Source: Tenacibaculum sp. MAR_2009_124 (lineage in GTDB: Bacteria; Bacteroidota; Bacteroidia; Flavobacteriales; Flavobacteriaceae). From it: DNA of 64,000 nucleotides. The position numbers and the translations under genes were made by a program. The stretch lies in contig NZ_FNSF01000002.1 in assembly GCF_900105455.1 (NCBI RefSeq), forward strand, positions 179,501 through 243,500, read 5' to 3'. This document shows, piece after piece, positions 1 to 10,600 of the stretch (position 1 is the stretch's first letter; every line of letters starts with the position of its first letter). Under the pieces are notes generated by a model. The model did not search any database. It was not told where the DNA came from and saw only the letters and a list, made by a program, of their open reading frames with translations.

Positions 1-1
1 T

Positions 2-1117
2 TTAAAGAAAGGAGCACGTTATGCTATTATTGATGAAAAAGAATATATAGTAAATGATAAAACTATAGTAGTTGAGGATGTTTTAAAAACACTTCAGGAG
101 TTAGCGACGTATCATAGGAATAGATTAAATATCACAATTATTGCTTTAACAGGAAGTAATGGAAAGACGACAACAAAGGAATTAATAAATGTCGTCCTTA
201 GTGAGAAATATAAAGTTACCGCCACAAAAGGAAATTTGAACAATCATATTGGTGTGCCTCTAACCTTATTATCAATGACTCCAGAAACTGAAATTGGAGT
301 GGTTGAAATTGGAGCAAATCATCAAAAAGAAATAGCTTTATTATCAACAATAGCAAATCCAGATTATGGTTTAATAACTAATTTCGGTAAAGCACATTTG
401 GAGGGATTTGGTTCAGTAGAAGGAATTATAAAAGGTAAGTCCGAATTATATGATTTTCTAAAGGATAATTCTAAGATAGCAATTGTGAATCCAGAGGATT
501 CAATTCAGATGGATAAAACATCTAAGATTAAAAGAATATTGTTTGACGACTCAATCAAATATAATAGTGCATCACCATTTGTATCGTTGTCTTATAAGAA
601 TCAAGAGATAAAAAGTAATCTGATAGGAAATTATAACTATAGCAATATTTGTACGGCAATAACTATTGGTGCAGTTTTTGAAGTAAACTTATTGGATATA
701 AAAAAGGCTATCGAGAAGTATGTACCTGCAAATAATAGATCTCAAGTTATAAAAAAAGGCAATTTAAAAATTGTACTCGATGCTTATAATGCAAATCCAA
801 CGAGTATGAAATGTAGTTTAGAGAGTTTCAGAGAAATGGATGGGATTTATAAAACGGTTATTTTGGGGGATATGTTTGAGTTAGGTGGGAGTAGTGGTGA
901 GGAGCACCAACAAATAGTAACACTATTAGAGAGAAGTAATTTTGACAACTGCTATTTGGTAGGAGAGGAGTTTTTCAAAACAAATACAAGTTTTAAGAAA
1001 TTTAAAGAATTTGATGACTTAAAAACATTTATGATAGAAAAACCAATCAACAATGGTAGAATTTTGATAAAGGGGTCTAGAGGGATGTCTCTGGAGAGAG
1101 TTTTAGATATTATTTAA
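2..1117 (+). CDS. murF: UDP-N-acetylmuramoyl-tripeptide--D-alanyl-D-alanine ligase (MurF), 5' end outside window
   Basis: Cytoplasmic Mur ligase that adds D-Ala-D-Ala to the UDP-MurNAc-tripeptide, the last soluble step of peptidoglycan precursor synthesis. The frame is open from base 2, so the TTG at 236 is not the start; about 50-60 N-terminal residues lie outside the window. The ATP-binding loop TGSNGKTTTKE is encoded at about 149-181. It is followed by the Mur central domain with KGNLNNHIGVPLTLL and the C-terminal domain with the MurF-typical DAYNANPTSM and LGDMFELG. The fragment holds about 371 residues and ends normally with TAA. The phosphatase gene follows 22 bp later on the same strand and may be co-transcribed. 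Identity is clear from the motifs. Confidence 0.93.
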   Translation, partial: LKKGARYAIIDEKEYIVNDKTIVVEDVLKTLQELATYHRNRLNITIIALTGSNGKTTTKELINVVLSEKYKVTATKGNLNNHIGVPLTLLSMTPETEIGVVEIGANHQKEIALLSTIANPDYGLITNFGKAHLEGFGSVEGIIKGKSELYDFLKDNSKIAIVNPEDSIQMDKTSKIKRILFDDSIKYNSASPFVSLSYKNQEIKSNLIGNYNYSNICTAITIGAVFEVNLLDIKKAIEKYVPANNRSQVIKKGNLKIVLDAYNANPTSMKCSLESFREMDGIYKTVILGDMFELGGSSGEEHQQIVTLLERSNFDNCYLVGEEFFKTNTSFKKFKEFDDLKTFMIEKPINNGRILIKGSRGMSLERVLDII

Positions 1118-1139
1118 TAGTAGTTTTAATATAAGATAT

Positions 1140-1877
1140 ATGTTTTTCCTTAAGAAAAAAGAAATTCCTTTAAAAGAAGTATTTACTAATGATTTCGTAG
1201 ATATTCATTCACATTTATTACCAGGCATAGACGACGGAGCAAAGGATCTTGAAAATTCTATTCAGCTAATCGAGAAAATGAGTTCGTACGGTATCAATAA
1301 TTTTGTGACCACACCACATGTTTTGGGGGATGTATATCCTAATTCAAGTGAATTGATTTTGGAAAAGTCAAATGAAGTCAAAAGCGAATTGATCAAAAGA
1401 GGATATAAGAATATTCAGTTTCGTGCAGCTGCCGAATACATGATGGATGAAAAGTTTGTGGATAGGTTAGCTAATGATGATATACTTACTTTAAAAGACA
1501 ATTATATTTTAGTGGAAATGTCTTATTTCAACGCCCCTTTTAATTTATTTGATATTTTATTTGAAATCCAGTTAAAGGGATACAAGCCGGTTTTAGCGCA
1601 CCCTGAACGTTATAATTTTTATCATAAAGATTTTCAAATGTATTATAAGTTAAAAAAGGCAGGTTGTGTTTTTCAGCTAAACTTATTGTCATTAACGGAG
1701 CAGTATGGTAAGGGAGTACAAAAAATAACAAATAAATTATTAGAAGAAGGACTTTATGATTTCGTGGGGACAGATACGCATCATATGAATCACTTAAGAC
1801 TTCTAAATAAAATTGGAGAAAAGAAAACAATAAAGAAGATAGAAACCTTAATAAAAAATAATACTATATTTAAATAG
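1140..1877 (+). CDS. PHP-family protein-tyrosine phosphatase (CpsB/YwqE type)
   Basis: Probable metal-dependent phosphatase that removes phosphate from the tyrosine tail of the capsule kinase. The 245-residue protein carries the PHP metal-site motifs in order: DIHSHLLPGIDDGA (residues 21-34), TTPH (57-60), AEYMMD (about 98-103), HPER (154-157) and GTDTHH (210-215). The length fits the CpsB/CapC/YwqE family. The gene is convergent with the Wzc-like kinase at 1928-4300 and shares an 18-bp bidirectional terminator with it. Kinase and phosphatase are therefore neighbours but not one operon. The family call is confident; action on this particular kinase is inferred from context. Confidence 0.9.
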   Translation: MFFLKKKEIPLKEVFTNDFVDIHSHLLPGIDDGAKDLENSIQLIEKMSSYGINNFVTTPHVLGDVYPNSSELILEKSNEVKSELIKRGYKNIQFRAAAEYMMDEKFVDRLANDDILTLKDNYILVEMSYFNAPFNLFDILFEIQLKGYKPVLAHPERYNFYHKDFQMYYKLKKAGCVFQLNLLSLTEQYGKGVQKITNKLLEEGLYDFVGTDTHHMNHLRLLNKIGEKKTIKKIETLIKNNTIFK

Positions 1878-1909
1878 AAAGAGCAGCTTTTAAGCTGCTC
1901 TTTCTATTT
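1872..1909. terminator. Bidirectional intrinsic terminator
   Basis: Perfect 18-bp inverted repeat (1872-1889 with 1892-1909), two-base loop, T-rich on both sides. It lies between the convergent phosphatase and tyrosine kinase genes. Confidence 0.85.
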
Positions 1910-1927
1910 GAATATATTGTGGACTCT

Positions 1928-4300
1928 CTATTTGCCAAATATTTTTTTATACCATGGTTTATCTATATCATCAGCTACTCCATAACCATAACCATAACCG
2001 TATCCGTAGCCATAACCATATCCACGTTTAAGATCGGTGTCATTTAATAGAATCGCAAGATTCGGTAGTTTTTTATCTCTATATAAAGTTTCTGGAACTA
2101 TAAGCATTCGTTTATCCAAATAGTTGGCTCTAGTAACATAAAGTACTAAGTCGGCCTTTTTAGATATTAAAAGAGTATCTGTTACAAGATTAACAGGAGC
2201 AGTATCTATAATAACATAGTCATAATCACCACTTAATTCTTCAAAAAGCTGATCTATTTTAGAAGTCATTAACAATTCTGCCGGGTTTGGAGGAATAGCA
2301 CCAGAGGCAATTATATCTAACTTAGGAATCTCAGGGATTGAAAACTTAAGAGAGTCTAAAGTAATACTGTCATTCGTAATAAAGTTTGTAATACCTTTTC
2401 TGTCTGGTATTTCTAAATACTCGGTAATTTTTGGAGCTCTTAAATCTAATCCTACTAACACAACACTTTTTCCAGATAAAGATAAAGATGCGGCTAAATT
2501 GATAGAACTAAATGATTTTCCTTCACCACTCGTAGTTGAAGTAACAAATATCACATGACCATTACCATCATTTTTTTGCGGAATCATAAAATCCAAGTTG
2601 GTTCTGATTAACCTAAATGCCTCAGCAGTACTTGATCTTGCACTAGCATTTATTACGATCTTCTCTTTAACTTCAGAGTGAGGAATGTCACCAACAAATG
2701 GGATCGATGTTAATTCTTGAATATCCTTTTTCGTATGAACTTTTGTGTCTAATAAATCTCTTAAATAGATTATAATGAAAGGAATAATGATTCCTAACAA
2801 TAATGCGGCTAAATAGATGATTTTCTTTTTTGGGCTAACAGGAACGTCAGATCCATAGGCTTCATCTATAATTTTCGCATTTGGAACGGCCGTCGCTGTT
2901 AATGAAATGGCAGTTTCTTCTTTTTTCTTTAATAAATAAGAATAGAGTCCAGAAATTATTTCTTGCTGTCTAGCAATATCTAAAAACTCCCTTTCTTTTG
3001 AAGGTATAGTAGAAATTTTAGAATTATTACGCCCTGATTCACTTCTTAAGTTGTTAAGGTTTATTTCTAGAAGTCTTTCTCTATTGGATAAACTCCTTTT
3101 CAAGGAATTTCTTAAATTATTTATGTTATCTTCAACTTGAATCAGCACAGTATTCTTTTGACCTGCGCTTTGACTTAGTCGTTTTTTCTGAAGAATAAGT
3201 TCATTGTATTCAACGATAGCTTTCGAAATATTTGGGTCTTCAAGTCCTAAATTAGCGGGTAATAAATCGTCATCAGAATTTACTTCATTACTTAGAGCTT
3301 TTACAAGACTTAATTCGGTACTAGCTTGAATTAATTTTTCACGATTGATTGAACTGGTTTGAAGTATCAATTGTGCTTCCGATTCGATATCAGTAATTTT
3401 ATTTTTACTTTTAAAACTTTTTACATTGTCATCTAATAAAGCAAGTTGTTTTCCGATGTTATGAAGTCGCTCAGATATAAAAGCACTTGTTTTTTCGGAT
3501 ACTTCTTTTTTGTCTGCAATGGCATCCTTGTTATATTGCTGAACAAGTTCGTCTAAAATATCTTCAGCCTTCTCTTTAACAGCGGATTGCAAGGAAAGTT
3601 TTAAAACACTCGATTTTTTATTAATAGGAGAGACAGAAATAGCCTTTAAATATGAATCGATTACAAAATCTAAAGAGCGTATTACAATTTTATAGGTATT
3701 TCCTATCTCTTTTTCACTATAGAAATTGGTTTTATTAATTTTAAGAGATCTTAGTTTGGAGTCCTTAATTGTGTCTCCAAATTTTAAATTGGATGATATT
3801 TCATTGTCATTCGCATCATAAAGAGAATAGCTGTTGGCAGAGTTAATCTTTATAGAAAACACAGAACCTAATGTTGTTTCTGTCTCACTAAATGAAATTC
3901 TTATCGGTAGATTATCATATATTTCACTCTCTTTTATACGTCCTTGGGTAAAATAGGTAACATCGAGGTTGAGCTTATTAATAACTCTAGAGATAAGTGT
4001 TCTTGATTTGATGATTTCTATTTCATTATCGATGTTTTTACTAGATCCACCAACTATTCCTAGATCTTCAAAAGCTGCCAATTCGTCTGATATACCACCT
4101 TTCTTGTCGTTTTTTATTAATACGGTTGTAGAGACATTATATTGAGGAGTAGAGTACCTCAAATATAGAAATGCTCCTGTAATTGCCAATATTATTCCCA
4201 AGGCAAACCACTTCCAGTGAATTAAATATTTTTCGAGCTCCGCTCTTATATTTATTGTGTCGTTATTTTCAATTTGATTTGTATACTGTTCTTGTTTCAT
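1928..4300 (-). CDS. Wzc-like polysaccharide copolymerase / bacterial tyrosine autokinase
   Basis: Inner-membrane protein controlling chain length and export of a surface polysaccharide, with a cytoplasmic BY-kinase domain (790 aa). Visible parts: a first membrane segment at about residues 31-49; a Wzz-type periplasmic region with long coiled coil (about 50-490); a second membrane segment (about 492-512); and a BY-kinase domain with Walker A SGEGKS near residue 590, Walker A' VLVGLDLRAP, and Walker B VIIDTAP near 700. The tail has seven tyrosines alternating with glycine just before the C-terminal VADDIDKPWYKKIFGK, the likely autophosphorylation cluster. It follows the Wza-like gene by five bases, in an operon dehydratase - wza - wzc. 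Which polysaccharide it handles cannot be told. Confidence 0.92.
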   Translation of the reverse strand: MKQEQYTNQIENNDTINIRAELEKYLIHWKWFALGIILAITGAFLYLRYSTPQYNVSTTVLIKNDKKGGISDELAAFEDLGIVGGSSKNIDNEIEIIKSRTLISRVINKLNLDVTYFTQGRIKESEIYDNLPIRISFSETETTLGSVFSIKINSANSYSLYDANDNEISSNLKFGDTIKDSKLRSLKINKTNFYSEKEIGNTYKIVIRSLDFVIDSYLKAISVSPINKKSSVLKLSLQSAVKEKAEDILDELVQQYNKDAIADKKEVSEKTSAFISERLHNIGKQLALLDDNVKSFKSKNKITDIESEAQLILQTSSINREKLIQASTELSLVKALSNEVNSDDDLLPANLGLEDPNISKAIVEYNELILQKKRLSQSAGQKNTVLIQVEDNINNLRNSLKRSLSNRERLLEINLNNLRSESGRNNSKISTIPSKEREFLDIARQQEIISGLYSYLLKKKEETAISLTATAVPNAKIIDEAYGSDVPVSPKKKIIYLAALLLGIIIPFIIIYLRDLLDTKVHTKKDIQELTSIPFVGDIPHSEVKEKIVINASARSSTAEAFRLIRTNLDFMIPQKNDGNGHVIFVTSTTSGEGKSFSSINLAASLSLSGKSVVLVGLDLRAPKITEYLEIPDRKGITNFITNDSITLDSLKFSIPEIPKLDIIASGAIPPNPAELLMTSKIDQLFEELSGDYDYVIIDTAPVNLVTDTLLISKKADLVLYVTRANYLDKRMLIVPETLYRDKKLPNLAILLNDTDLKRGYGYGYGYGYGYGYGVADDIDKPWYKKIFGK
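1979..2023 (-). repeat. In-frame 6-bp tandem repeat encoding the Tyr-Gly tail
   Basis: 45 bases encode fifteen alternating Gly and Tyr codons (eight Gly, seven Tyr). Codon use varies (TAT/TAC, GGT/GGA/GGC), so the repeat is not a perfect microsatellite. Changes in copy number would stay in frame and alter the number of phosphorylatable tyrosines. Confidence 0.85.
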
Positions 4301-4305
4301 TACAA

Positions 4306-5073
4306 TTATCTGGAAATTAAAGTTATTATGGAAATTAAAACCCCTGCGATGGAAATAAATAATCCAGCGTTTTGGTTGGCCGATGCTGATTGAGATCTAG
4401 CATAGTTAGGTTCCACATAGACAATGTCATTTTGCTGTAAATAATACACAGGAGATATAAACAGGTTATTTGATTTAAGGTCTACTTCATACGTTTTTAT
4501 CTGACCATTCTCTTCTCTCTTAACTTGAATATTCCTGACTCCAGAAATATTCAAATCCCCTGCTAATCCAACGGCCTGTAATATGGTAATTCTTTCGTTA
4601 GGGATAGTATAGGTGCCTGGCAGTTTTACATCTCCAAGTACGGTAACGGAAAAATTGGATATTCTTATAATTATTGTAGGGCTCTTGATATAATCAGGAT
4701 CAAGTTTTTCTATCAGCAAGTCAATCGCTTCCTGTCTTGTCAATCCTCCAATTTGTAACCTTCCTAAAACAGGGAAATCAATATAACCATCGTTATCTAC
4801 TAAATATAGCTGTTGCCTCGGTGTCCCTATTACACTGTTTGTTGTTGTAGCATAGGAAACCGCCGGTAAATTAAAAGGTTTTACAGCGTCAATATCTAAA
4901 GCTGAAATAGTAATTTGAAGAAGATCGTCAGGTTTAAAAATAGTTTTATAACTATTTGAAAACTTTGATTGATCTATTTGATCATTTTGGAAATAGACAA
5001 TCTTTTTTTTTGAAACACATGAAGTGAAAATTGTAATAATAAGTAATAGAACAATCGATTTTACTTTTTGCAT
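4306..5073 (-). CDS. Wza-like polysaccharide export outer-membrane lipoprotein
   Basis: Predicted outer-membrane component of capsule or exopolysaccharide export (255 aa). It starts with a lipoprotein signal peptide with lipobox TSC and modified Cys19. A poly_export domain follows (about 40-130, containing IFKPDDLLQITISALD), then an SLBB-type domain (VLGDVKLPGTYTIP, about 145-230). A C-terminal hydrophobic segment (about 238-255) could cross the outer membrane, as the Wza helix does. It lies between the dehydratase and the Wzc-like kinase with short gaps, which fits one export operon. No polymerase, flippase or glycosyltransferase is present here, so the rest of the pathway must be elsewhere. 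Confidence 0.9.
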   Translation of the reverse strand: MQKVKSIVLLLIITIFTSCVSKKKIVYFQNDQIDQSKFSNSYKTIFKPDDLLQITISALDIDAVKPFNLPAVSYATTTNSVIGTPRQQLYLVDNDGYIDFPVLGRLQIGGLTRQEAIDLLIEKLDPDYIKSPTIIIRISNFSVTVLGDVKLPGTYTIPNERITILQAVGLAGDLNISGVRNIQVKREENGQIKTYEVDLKSNNLFISPVYYLQQNDIVYVEPNYARSQSASANQNAGLFISIAGVLISIITLISR

Positions 5074-5101
5074 TGTTGAAATTTTTTGCGAAAGTACTAA
5101 T

Positions 5102-7006
5102 TTAATTTTTTACAGAAGTATCTAATTTTTCATAGATAGAATTGTTAGATATATATTCAGGGATGATAGCTTTTATTAACTTAACTGTTAACCCACTATC
5201 ATTATTTTTATTTGCTATACATAATTCCTGAATTTTTTTTGAAATAAAATCATAATTTATCTGTTGATTTTTTGCTATCATTATTTTGTCATGATAAGTA
5301 GGAGTGGTGTTTTCCCCATTAGCTAATAGCTCTTCATATAGCTTTTCACCTGGTCTTAACCCCGTTATTTTAATATCAATATCTTCAGGGAATTTTAGTC
5401 CTGATAGGTGTATCATTCTTTTGGCAATAGCATAAATTTTTACAGATTTACCCATATCAAAAATATAGATCTCCCCTCCATTCCCCATGGTTCCAGCTTC
5501 GAGAACTAATCGACACGCTTCAGGGATAGTCATAAAATAACGAGTAATATCTTTATGGGTTACAGTTAAAGGTCCGCCATTTTCAATTTGTTTTTTAAAT
5601 AAAGGGATTACTGATCCGTTAGAACCAAGAACATTACCAAATCTAGTAGTTGTAAACTTGGTAGAATGATCCGTTCTGTTGCTTAAACAACTAATATACA
5701 TTTCAGCAACTCTTTTGGTTGCTCCCATAACGTTAGTTGGATTCACAGCTTTATCTGTTGAAACCATAACAAATCTTTCTATATCATACATAATTGAAAG
5801 GTCCGCAATGTTTTTAGTACCACCAATATTGACTTTTACAGCTTCATAAGGACTCATTTCCATTAAAGGAACATGTTTATAGGCGGCTGCATGAAAAACT
5901 TTATTAGGATGATATTCTTCAAAGATACTGGACATCCTTATATTATCCCTTACATCAGCAACGATAGTCGTGAAGTTTATTTTACCTTTCTGATTTAATT
6001 CTTGCTGTAAGTCATATAAAGCAGATTCTGCTTGATCGACAAGAACTAGATGTTTATAGTTGTAATTACTGATCTGTCTAGAGATCTCAGAACCAATGGA
6101 CCCAGCGGCTCCCGTAACCAATATTGTTTTATTATTTACATCCCTTTTTACAATAGGGTTGTCAATAGAAATTGGCTTACGGTCAAGTAGATCTTCTATT
6201 TTAACTTGTTTAATTTGATTTGCTTCTAAATCTCCATCTATCCATTTAGAAAGAGGAGGCACAATTTTGACTTTTACATCAAGAGGCAAAAGTTTATCAG
6301 TTAAGATAAGGAGCTTCTCAGATTTAATATTTTGAATTGATATAATGATTTCATCAATTTCTTTGTTTAGAATAAAATCTTTATTTATTTTATTACCATC
6401 ATAGATTTTAATTCGATCAATTTTTTTTCCAACTTTTTTAGAGTTGTCGTCTGCAAAGCCAATAACTTGATAATTATTTCGAGTATCTCGGTTAAGGGCT
6501 CCATAGGTTATTAACCCAGAGTCACCAGCTCCATAAATCAAAACGTTTGTAATGTCATCCAATTCTGAGGAGATGATTTCATAGAATGCTTTAAATACAT
6601 ATCTGCTAATAACTAAAACCAATATCGATATTAAATAATGTATGATAACAACAGATTTGGGAATAGTAAAGTTTGGGAAGATGTTGAATGTGTTGTTTAT
6701 AAGGACGATAAAAATCGTAATCATAGATAAAAGAGTTACTCCAACAAAAACATTAAAAGCATCCCTTGTTCCTGTATGTCGAATAATTCCTCTATAGGAT
6801 CCTACAGTTAAAAAGCTTACTAGAGATACTAAAATGATAAAAGGTATCTGCATGTAAAAATTGTTTAAATCGAAGTTTAAACTTGCATTGAAACGGACCG
6901 CATAAGCTAGAACAAAGGAAATACATATTAGTATTATATCTATCGCCAACACAAGCCATTTAGATGCATATTTATCTATAAGCTTAAGAAATAAGTTTTT
7001 TATCAT
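5102..7006 (-). CDS. Membrane-bound UDP-sugar 4,6-dehydratase (PglF/WbpM/CapD family)
   Basis: NAD-dependent dehydratase/epimerase that likely converts UDP-GlcNAc to a 4-keto-6-deoxy sugar for surface glycans (634 aa). The first about 140 residues hold four membrane segments. A Rossmann-like linker follows (IYGAGDSGLITYGALNRD), then the catalytic short-chain dehydrogenase domain with NAD motif TGAAGSIGSE near residue 300. The active site reads STDKAVNPTN...MGATK, the Met-x3-Lys variant typical of this family in place of Tyr-x3-Lys. It is probably the first gene of the operon that continues into the Wza- and Wzc-like genes. A promoter -7 box lies just upstream (7032-7039). The exact sugar product is not determinable. 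Confidence 0.9.
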   Translation of the reverse strand: MIKNLFLKLIDKYASKWLVLAIDIILICISFVLAYAVRFNASLNFDLNNFYMQIPFIILVSLVSFLTVGSYRGIIRHTGTRDAFNVFVGVTLLSMITIFIVLINNTFNIFPNFTIPKSVVIIHYLISILVLVISRYVFKAFYEIISSELDDITNVLIYGAGDSGLITYGALNRDTRNNYQVIGFADDNSKKVGKKIDRIKIYDGNKINKDFILNKEIDEIIISIQNIKSEKLLILTDKLLPLDVKVKIVPPLSKWIDGDLEANQIKQVKIEDLLDRKPISIDNPIVKRDVNNKTILVTGAAGSIGSEISRQISNYNYKHLVLVDQAESALYDLQQELNQKGKINFTTIVADVRDNIRMSSIFEEYHPNKVFHAAAYKHVPLMEMSPYEAVKVNIGGTKNIADLSIMYDIERFVMVSTDKAVNPTNVMGATKRVAEMYISCLSNRTDHSTKFTTTRFGNVLGSNGSVIPLFKKQIENGGPLTVTHKDITRYFMTIPEACRLVLEAGTMGNGGEIYIFDMGKSVKIYAIAKRMIHLSGLKFPEDIDIKITGLRPGEKLYEELLANGENTTPTYHDKIMIAKNQQINYDFISKKIQELCIANKNNDSGLTVKLIKAIIPEYISNNSIYEKLDTSVKN

Positions 7007-7031
7007 TTGATTTTTTGTAATTGTAAATCTA

Positions 7032-7039
7032 CAAAAATA
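7032..7039 (-). promoter_or_regulatory. Candidate -7 box of the polysaccharide operon
   Basis: TATTTTTG on the minus strand matches TAnnTTTG about 25 bases before the dehydratase start at 7006. No clear -33 TTTG was seen, so this is tentative. Confidence 0.35.
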
Positions 7040-7067
7040 TTTTTGCTACTACCTAATAATAAAAAGG

Positions 7068-7583
7068 TTAAATCCTTTTCATTTGCTGTTTCATCATCTG
7101 AATTTGTTCTTTCAGCATTCCTTGTTTATCAAGTTTTTTGGCTTCATTCATTAATATAGTAGCTTCTCTTTTGCGTCTTTTAGTCATAGCAATACCTGCT
7201 AGTTGTAACTTAGCCATGGCTAAATCATGATTCATGGCCAGACCTAATTTAATAGCTTTTTTTAAGAATTTCTCAGCTTGTGTTATGTTGGTTTGCGATA
7301 ACATAATACCATGAAGGTAATTATAGTAGCCTTCCTGCTTTTGAGTAAGAGCCGAAGAAGGATTTTTAATATAGGATAACCATTTTTTTGCTCCTTCAAA
7401 ATTTTGTTTACGTAATTGCATAAAAGCTAACAAAATGAACTCATTTTTAAAGTAAAAAAGAATGAAAATCCCTACTAGAAGTAAAATAGCAATCCCGTTA
7501 CCAATATGCCCTTGAGTAAACTCATAAATAGACCAAGCAAAAGTGAGAGCGGCTAGAGTTAATTTAATATTTTTATTGAACAT
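7068..7583 (-). CDS. Small membrane protein with TPR-like tail
   Basis: 171-residue protein with two N-terminal hydrophobic segments (about 8-24 and 29-47), followed by a helical, TPR-like region (about 50-170) rich in Lys and Gln. I recognise it as a conserved flavobacterial membrane/TPR type but can assign no function. A -7 box TACTTTTG (7605-7612, minus strand) lies about 22 bases upstream of the start, so it has its own promoter. It lies between ccsBA (upstream on the same strand) and the polysaccharide operon. No link to either is visible. Confidence 0.7.
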   Translation of the reverse strand: MFNKNIKLTLAALTFAWSIYEFTQGHIGNGIAILLLVGIFILFYFKNEFILLAFMQLRKQNFEGAKKWLSYIKNPSSALTQKQEGYYNYLHGIMLSQTNITQAEKFLKKAIKLGLAMNHDLAMAKLQLAGIAMTKRRKREATILMNEAKKLDKQGMLKEQIQMMKQQMKRI

Positions 7584-7635
7584 AATTTTTTTTTATAAGG
7601 CGTACAAAAGTACATTTATTATAATAAACTGCTTA

Positions 7636-10600
7636 CTATTTCTTGTAAAACTTCTTGTTTTTAAACCAAGCAAGCAACCCTAGAATAAAAACAAACCCAA
7701 GCGAGTAATATACAGAAGTCGGTGTTATTACTTTATCACCACTTGCATATGAATGAAGGCCTGATAAGTAAAAATTAACCCCAAAATAAGTCATCATAAT
7801 AGATGCGAAAGCGATAATCGATAACAGGTTGAATGTATATTTTCCTCGTAAACCAGGTATTAATCGCATATGTAAAACAAAAGCATAGATCATTATAGAA
7901 ATTAATGCCCATGTTTCTTTTGGATCCCAGCCCCAATAACGGCCCCAACTTTCATTAGCCCACATACCTCCCAGGAAGTTTCCAATGGTTAGCATAATCA
8001 ATCCAACTGTTAAAGCCATTTCATTAATAGTGGTCAGTTCCTTTAAATGTAGATCCATTTTCTTCTTGTTTTTACTATTAGTAAACAGTATTAAGAATAA
8101 AGCAAATATTCCTAAAATCAAACCAAGTGCAAAAGGCCCATAACTTGCTACAATGATAGATACATGAACCCAAAGCCACCAAGAGTTTAATACTGGTACA
8201 AGGTTTGCTATTTCTGGATCTAACCACTGTTGACTCGCAAAAAACAAAATGACCGAAGTTAAGAAGGCAGTTGCAGCAATAGTTAGAGATGATCTTCTTC
8301 CTAAAATTAGACCAAACATCATAGAGGCCAGACCAACAAAAATTACTGTTTCATAAGCATTACTCCACGGTGCATTACCACTAATATACCAACGAGCAGC
8401 CAATCCTAAGATATGCGCGGTAACTAAAATGATTATAGTTCCAATAAACAATTTAACTACAAAATTAACCCAAGGTTTGCTGTTGAATATTTGAAGAAAG
8501 ACAAAAAAGATCATAAGTATACTGACGTAGCCATAATATTTCGATAGTTTAACAAAAACATTTGCTTTGTTATAGCTAATCTCAAGTTGAATTTTATCAT
8601 CGCTAGGAATAACTTCTGAACCAAACTTTTTTTGAAACCTTTTGATACCATCTAGAATTTTGTCCGTTTCTGCATAATCTCCTGTTTTTTTTGAGTTTTG
8701 AAGTAGTTGAAAATAAACAGGTAAAGATTGACGAACAAAAACAGAATCAGTTCCTTTAAAGCTAGCCTGAAGCGTTTCTGGTTGAGATACCCACTTGTTT
8801 TCTTCATTGTTTGGAATTGGATAAATTCTCAATAAAGTTCCACTAATTGCCTGCGATAGTAAGTAAATACGTCTAGATATTTTTATAGCATCTTGTTCGA
8901 ATTTGTTTTGGATTTTCTTTTTTTGAGCTGCGTTAACGAGTTGATCAATTTTAGATTGACCTTTATCAGTGTAAAAATCTATAAAACGAGCGTATTTCGC
9001 ATCTTCTGGGAGTCCAAGTGTTTTACGGATTTCTTTGTTCCCTTTTTCAATATATATGAAAGGTATATTAATCCATAACATGGGTGTTTCTGTAATAGAG
9101 ACTAATATCTGACTAGGAGATAATCCTCTAAAATTATCTGTATGGGTGACTTTTCTTATAAGTTCGGAAGCAAAAGTGTGGGCTGGCTTCATTCTTCCTC
9201 CAGCATCTTGGATAACTAAACTACTAAAGTTACTTGCATGTTCTTTACTAACAATCATTTTAGCTAAAATAGAATCTATTTTTTGTTCAGAAAGAGCTTC
9301 AGGTTTTTGAGTGTTATGTTGAGCGTTAACAACGGAAATGCTAAGTAATAACAATATACTTAAAGCTAATTTTTTATCCCTTATTTTCAATAGAGTCTTT
9401 TTTAAGTCGTAAAAACGTGTGTTTTTAATGAATAATGAAGCAACTAACCCAAAGAAAAGAAGGAAGTAACCTAAGTAAGTTATGCCTGTTCCCCAAGAAT
9501 CGTAATTTACTGATAAATGAGTTTGCTCAATTTCTTGACCAGCATTTGCGTAGCTGGCTTGAAATAATCGATAACCTTTGTAATTTAAAATATGGTTCAT
9601 AAATATTCTAAAATCAAAAGACTCCTTAGCGTCGGATACCGTAACTTCACTAGCGAACGATGCCGCATTTTCCGATCCAGGGTATTTTTCTAGTTGAAAA
9701 TCGTTAAGTTTTACATTAAATGGAGCCTTTAATTGTTTTGCTCCATACCAAGCTCTAAAGTTAAGATCTCCAATAGAAAAACTTTCTTGGTTGTCAATGT
9801 TAAATTGACCTCCGTAAAAATTGACTCTTTTGGTTTCTTCGCCAACCGTTATATCAAAGACTAACGTGTCGTATTTGCTGTTATCTTTTTTACCACTTAT
9901 GGTTTTCATTTCTCCTTTTTCAGGAGTTTTCGGAATAACAAATTGCAAACCTCCAATGTTGTGGAGTGTTAAAAGTTGAAAGTGGTGTGCGCTATCCTTT
10001 ACAATTAAACCTCTTTTTTGATCAGCCATCCTAAGCCAGTCGCCGTTGTTTTTGGCTTTTATTTTTAGACTACTATCTTCATAAAAGAAATTTATAGAGG
10101 CGTTATTTTCAGGGCTATCAAACCCTACCAATATGTTGTGAATGTTTTGGATAGTTCCTCTTTTGATATAGTGTTCATGTCTTGATCCTGAAGAACTCTC
10201 TACCAAAAATAAATGTTCTACACCATTTTCGTCAAGAATTAATTTTTTTTCAGACCAAGGAATATAGTCAACTAAGTTAAAATTAACATCGTAGTTTTTA
10301 CCATCTTTTCTGGGTTTAAAAAATTCGTTAAAGGATATGTTATTTTCCCCCCAAGCAGATAAAAGTAGTTTGTTATGTGTTTCTTTTTGAAATTCGTTAT
10401 CGTCAATAACAACATTTAGGTAATTTGTGTCTGATAAAATAATATTTGTAGTTTCTCCTTCATCTATAATCATTAAACCTTCAAAACTTATATATCTTGT
10501 AACGGATGCTCCTATTAATATAAAAAGGAAAGCTATATGAAATAGAAAGACACTCCATTTTTCTTTTTTATAGAGGCGGTATTTAAAAATATTTCCAAAA

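Noticed and set aside
1979..2023. Possible CRISPR-like or other spaced repeat
   Set aside because: Six-base units without spacers that encode the Tyr-Gly tail in frame. The same holds for the 15-base units in rho.
1928..7006. A complete or novel capsule locus
   Set aside because: Only export, control and one dehydratase gene are present. All are standard families, with no polymerase, flippase or glycosyltransferase.
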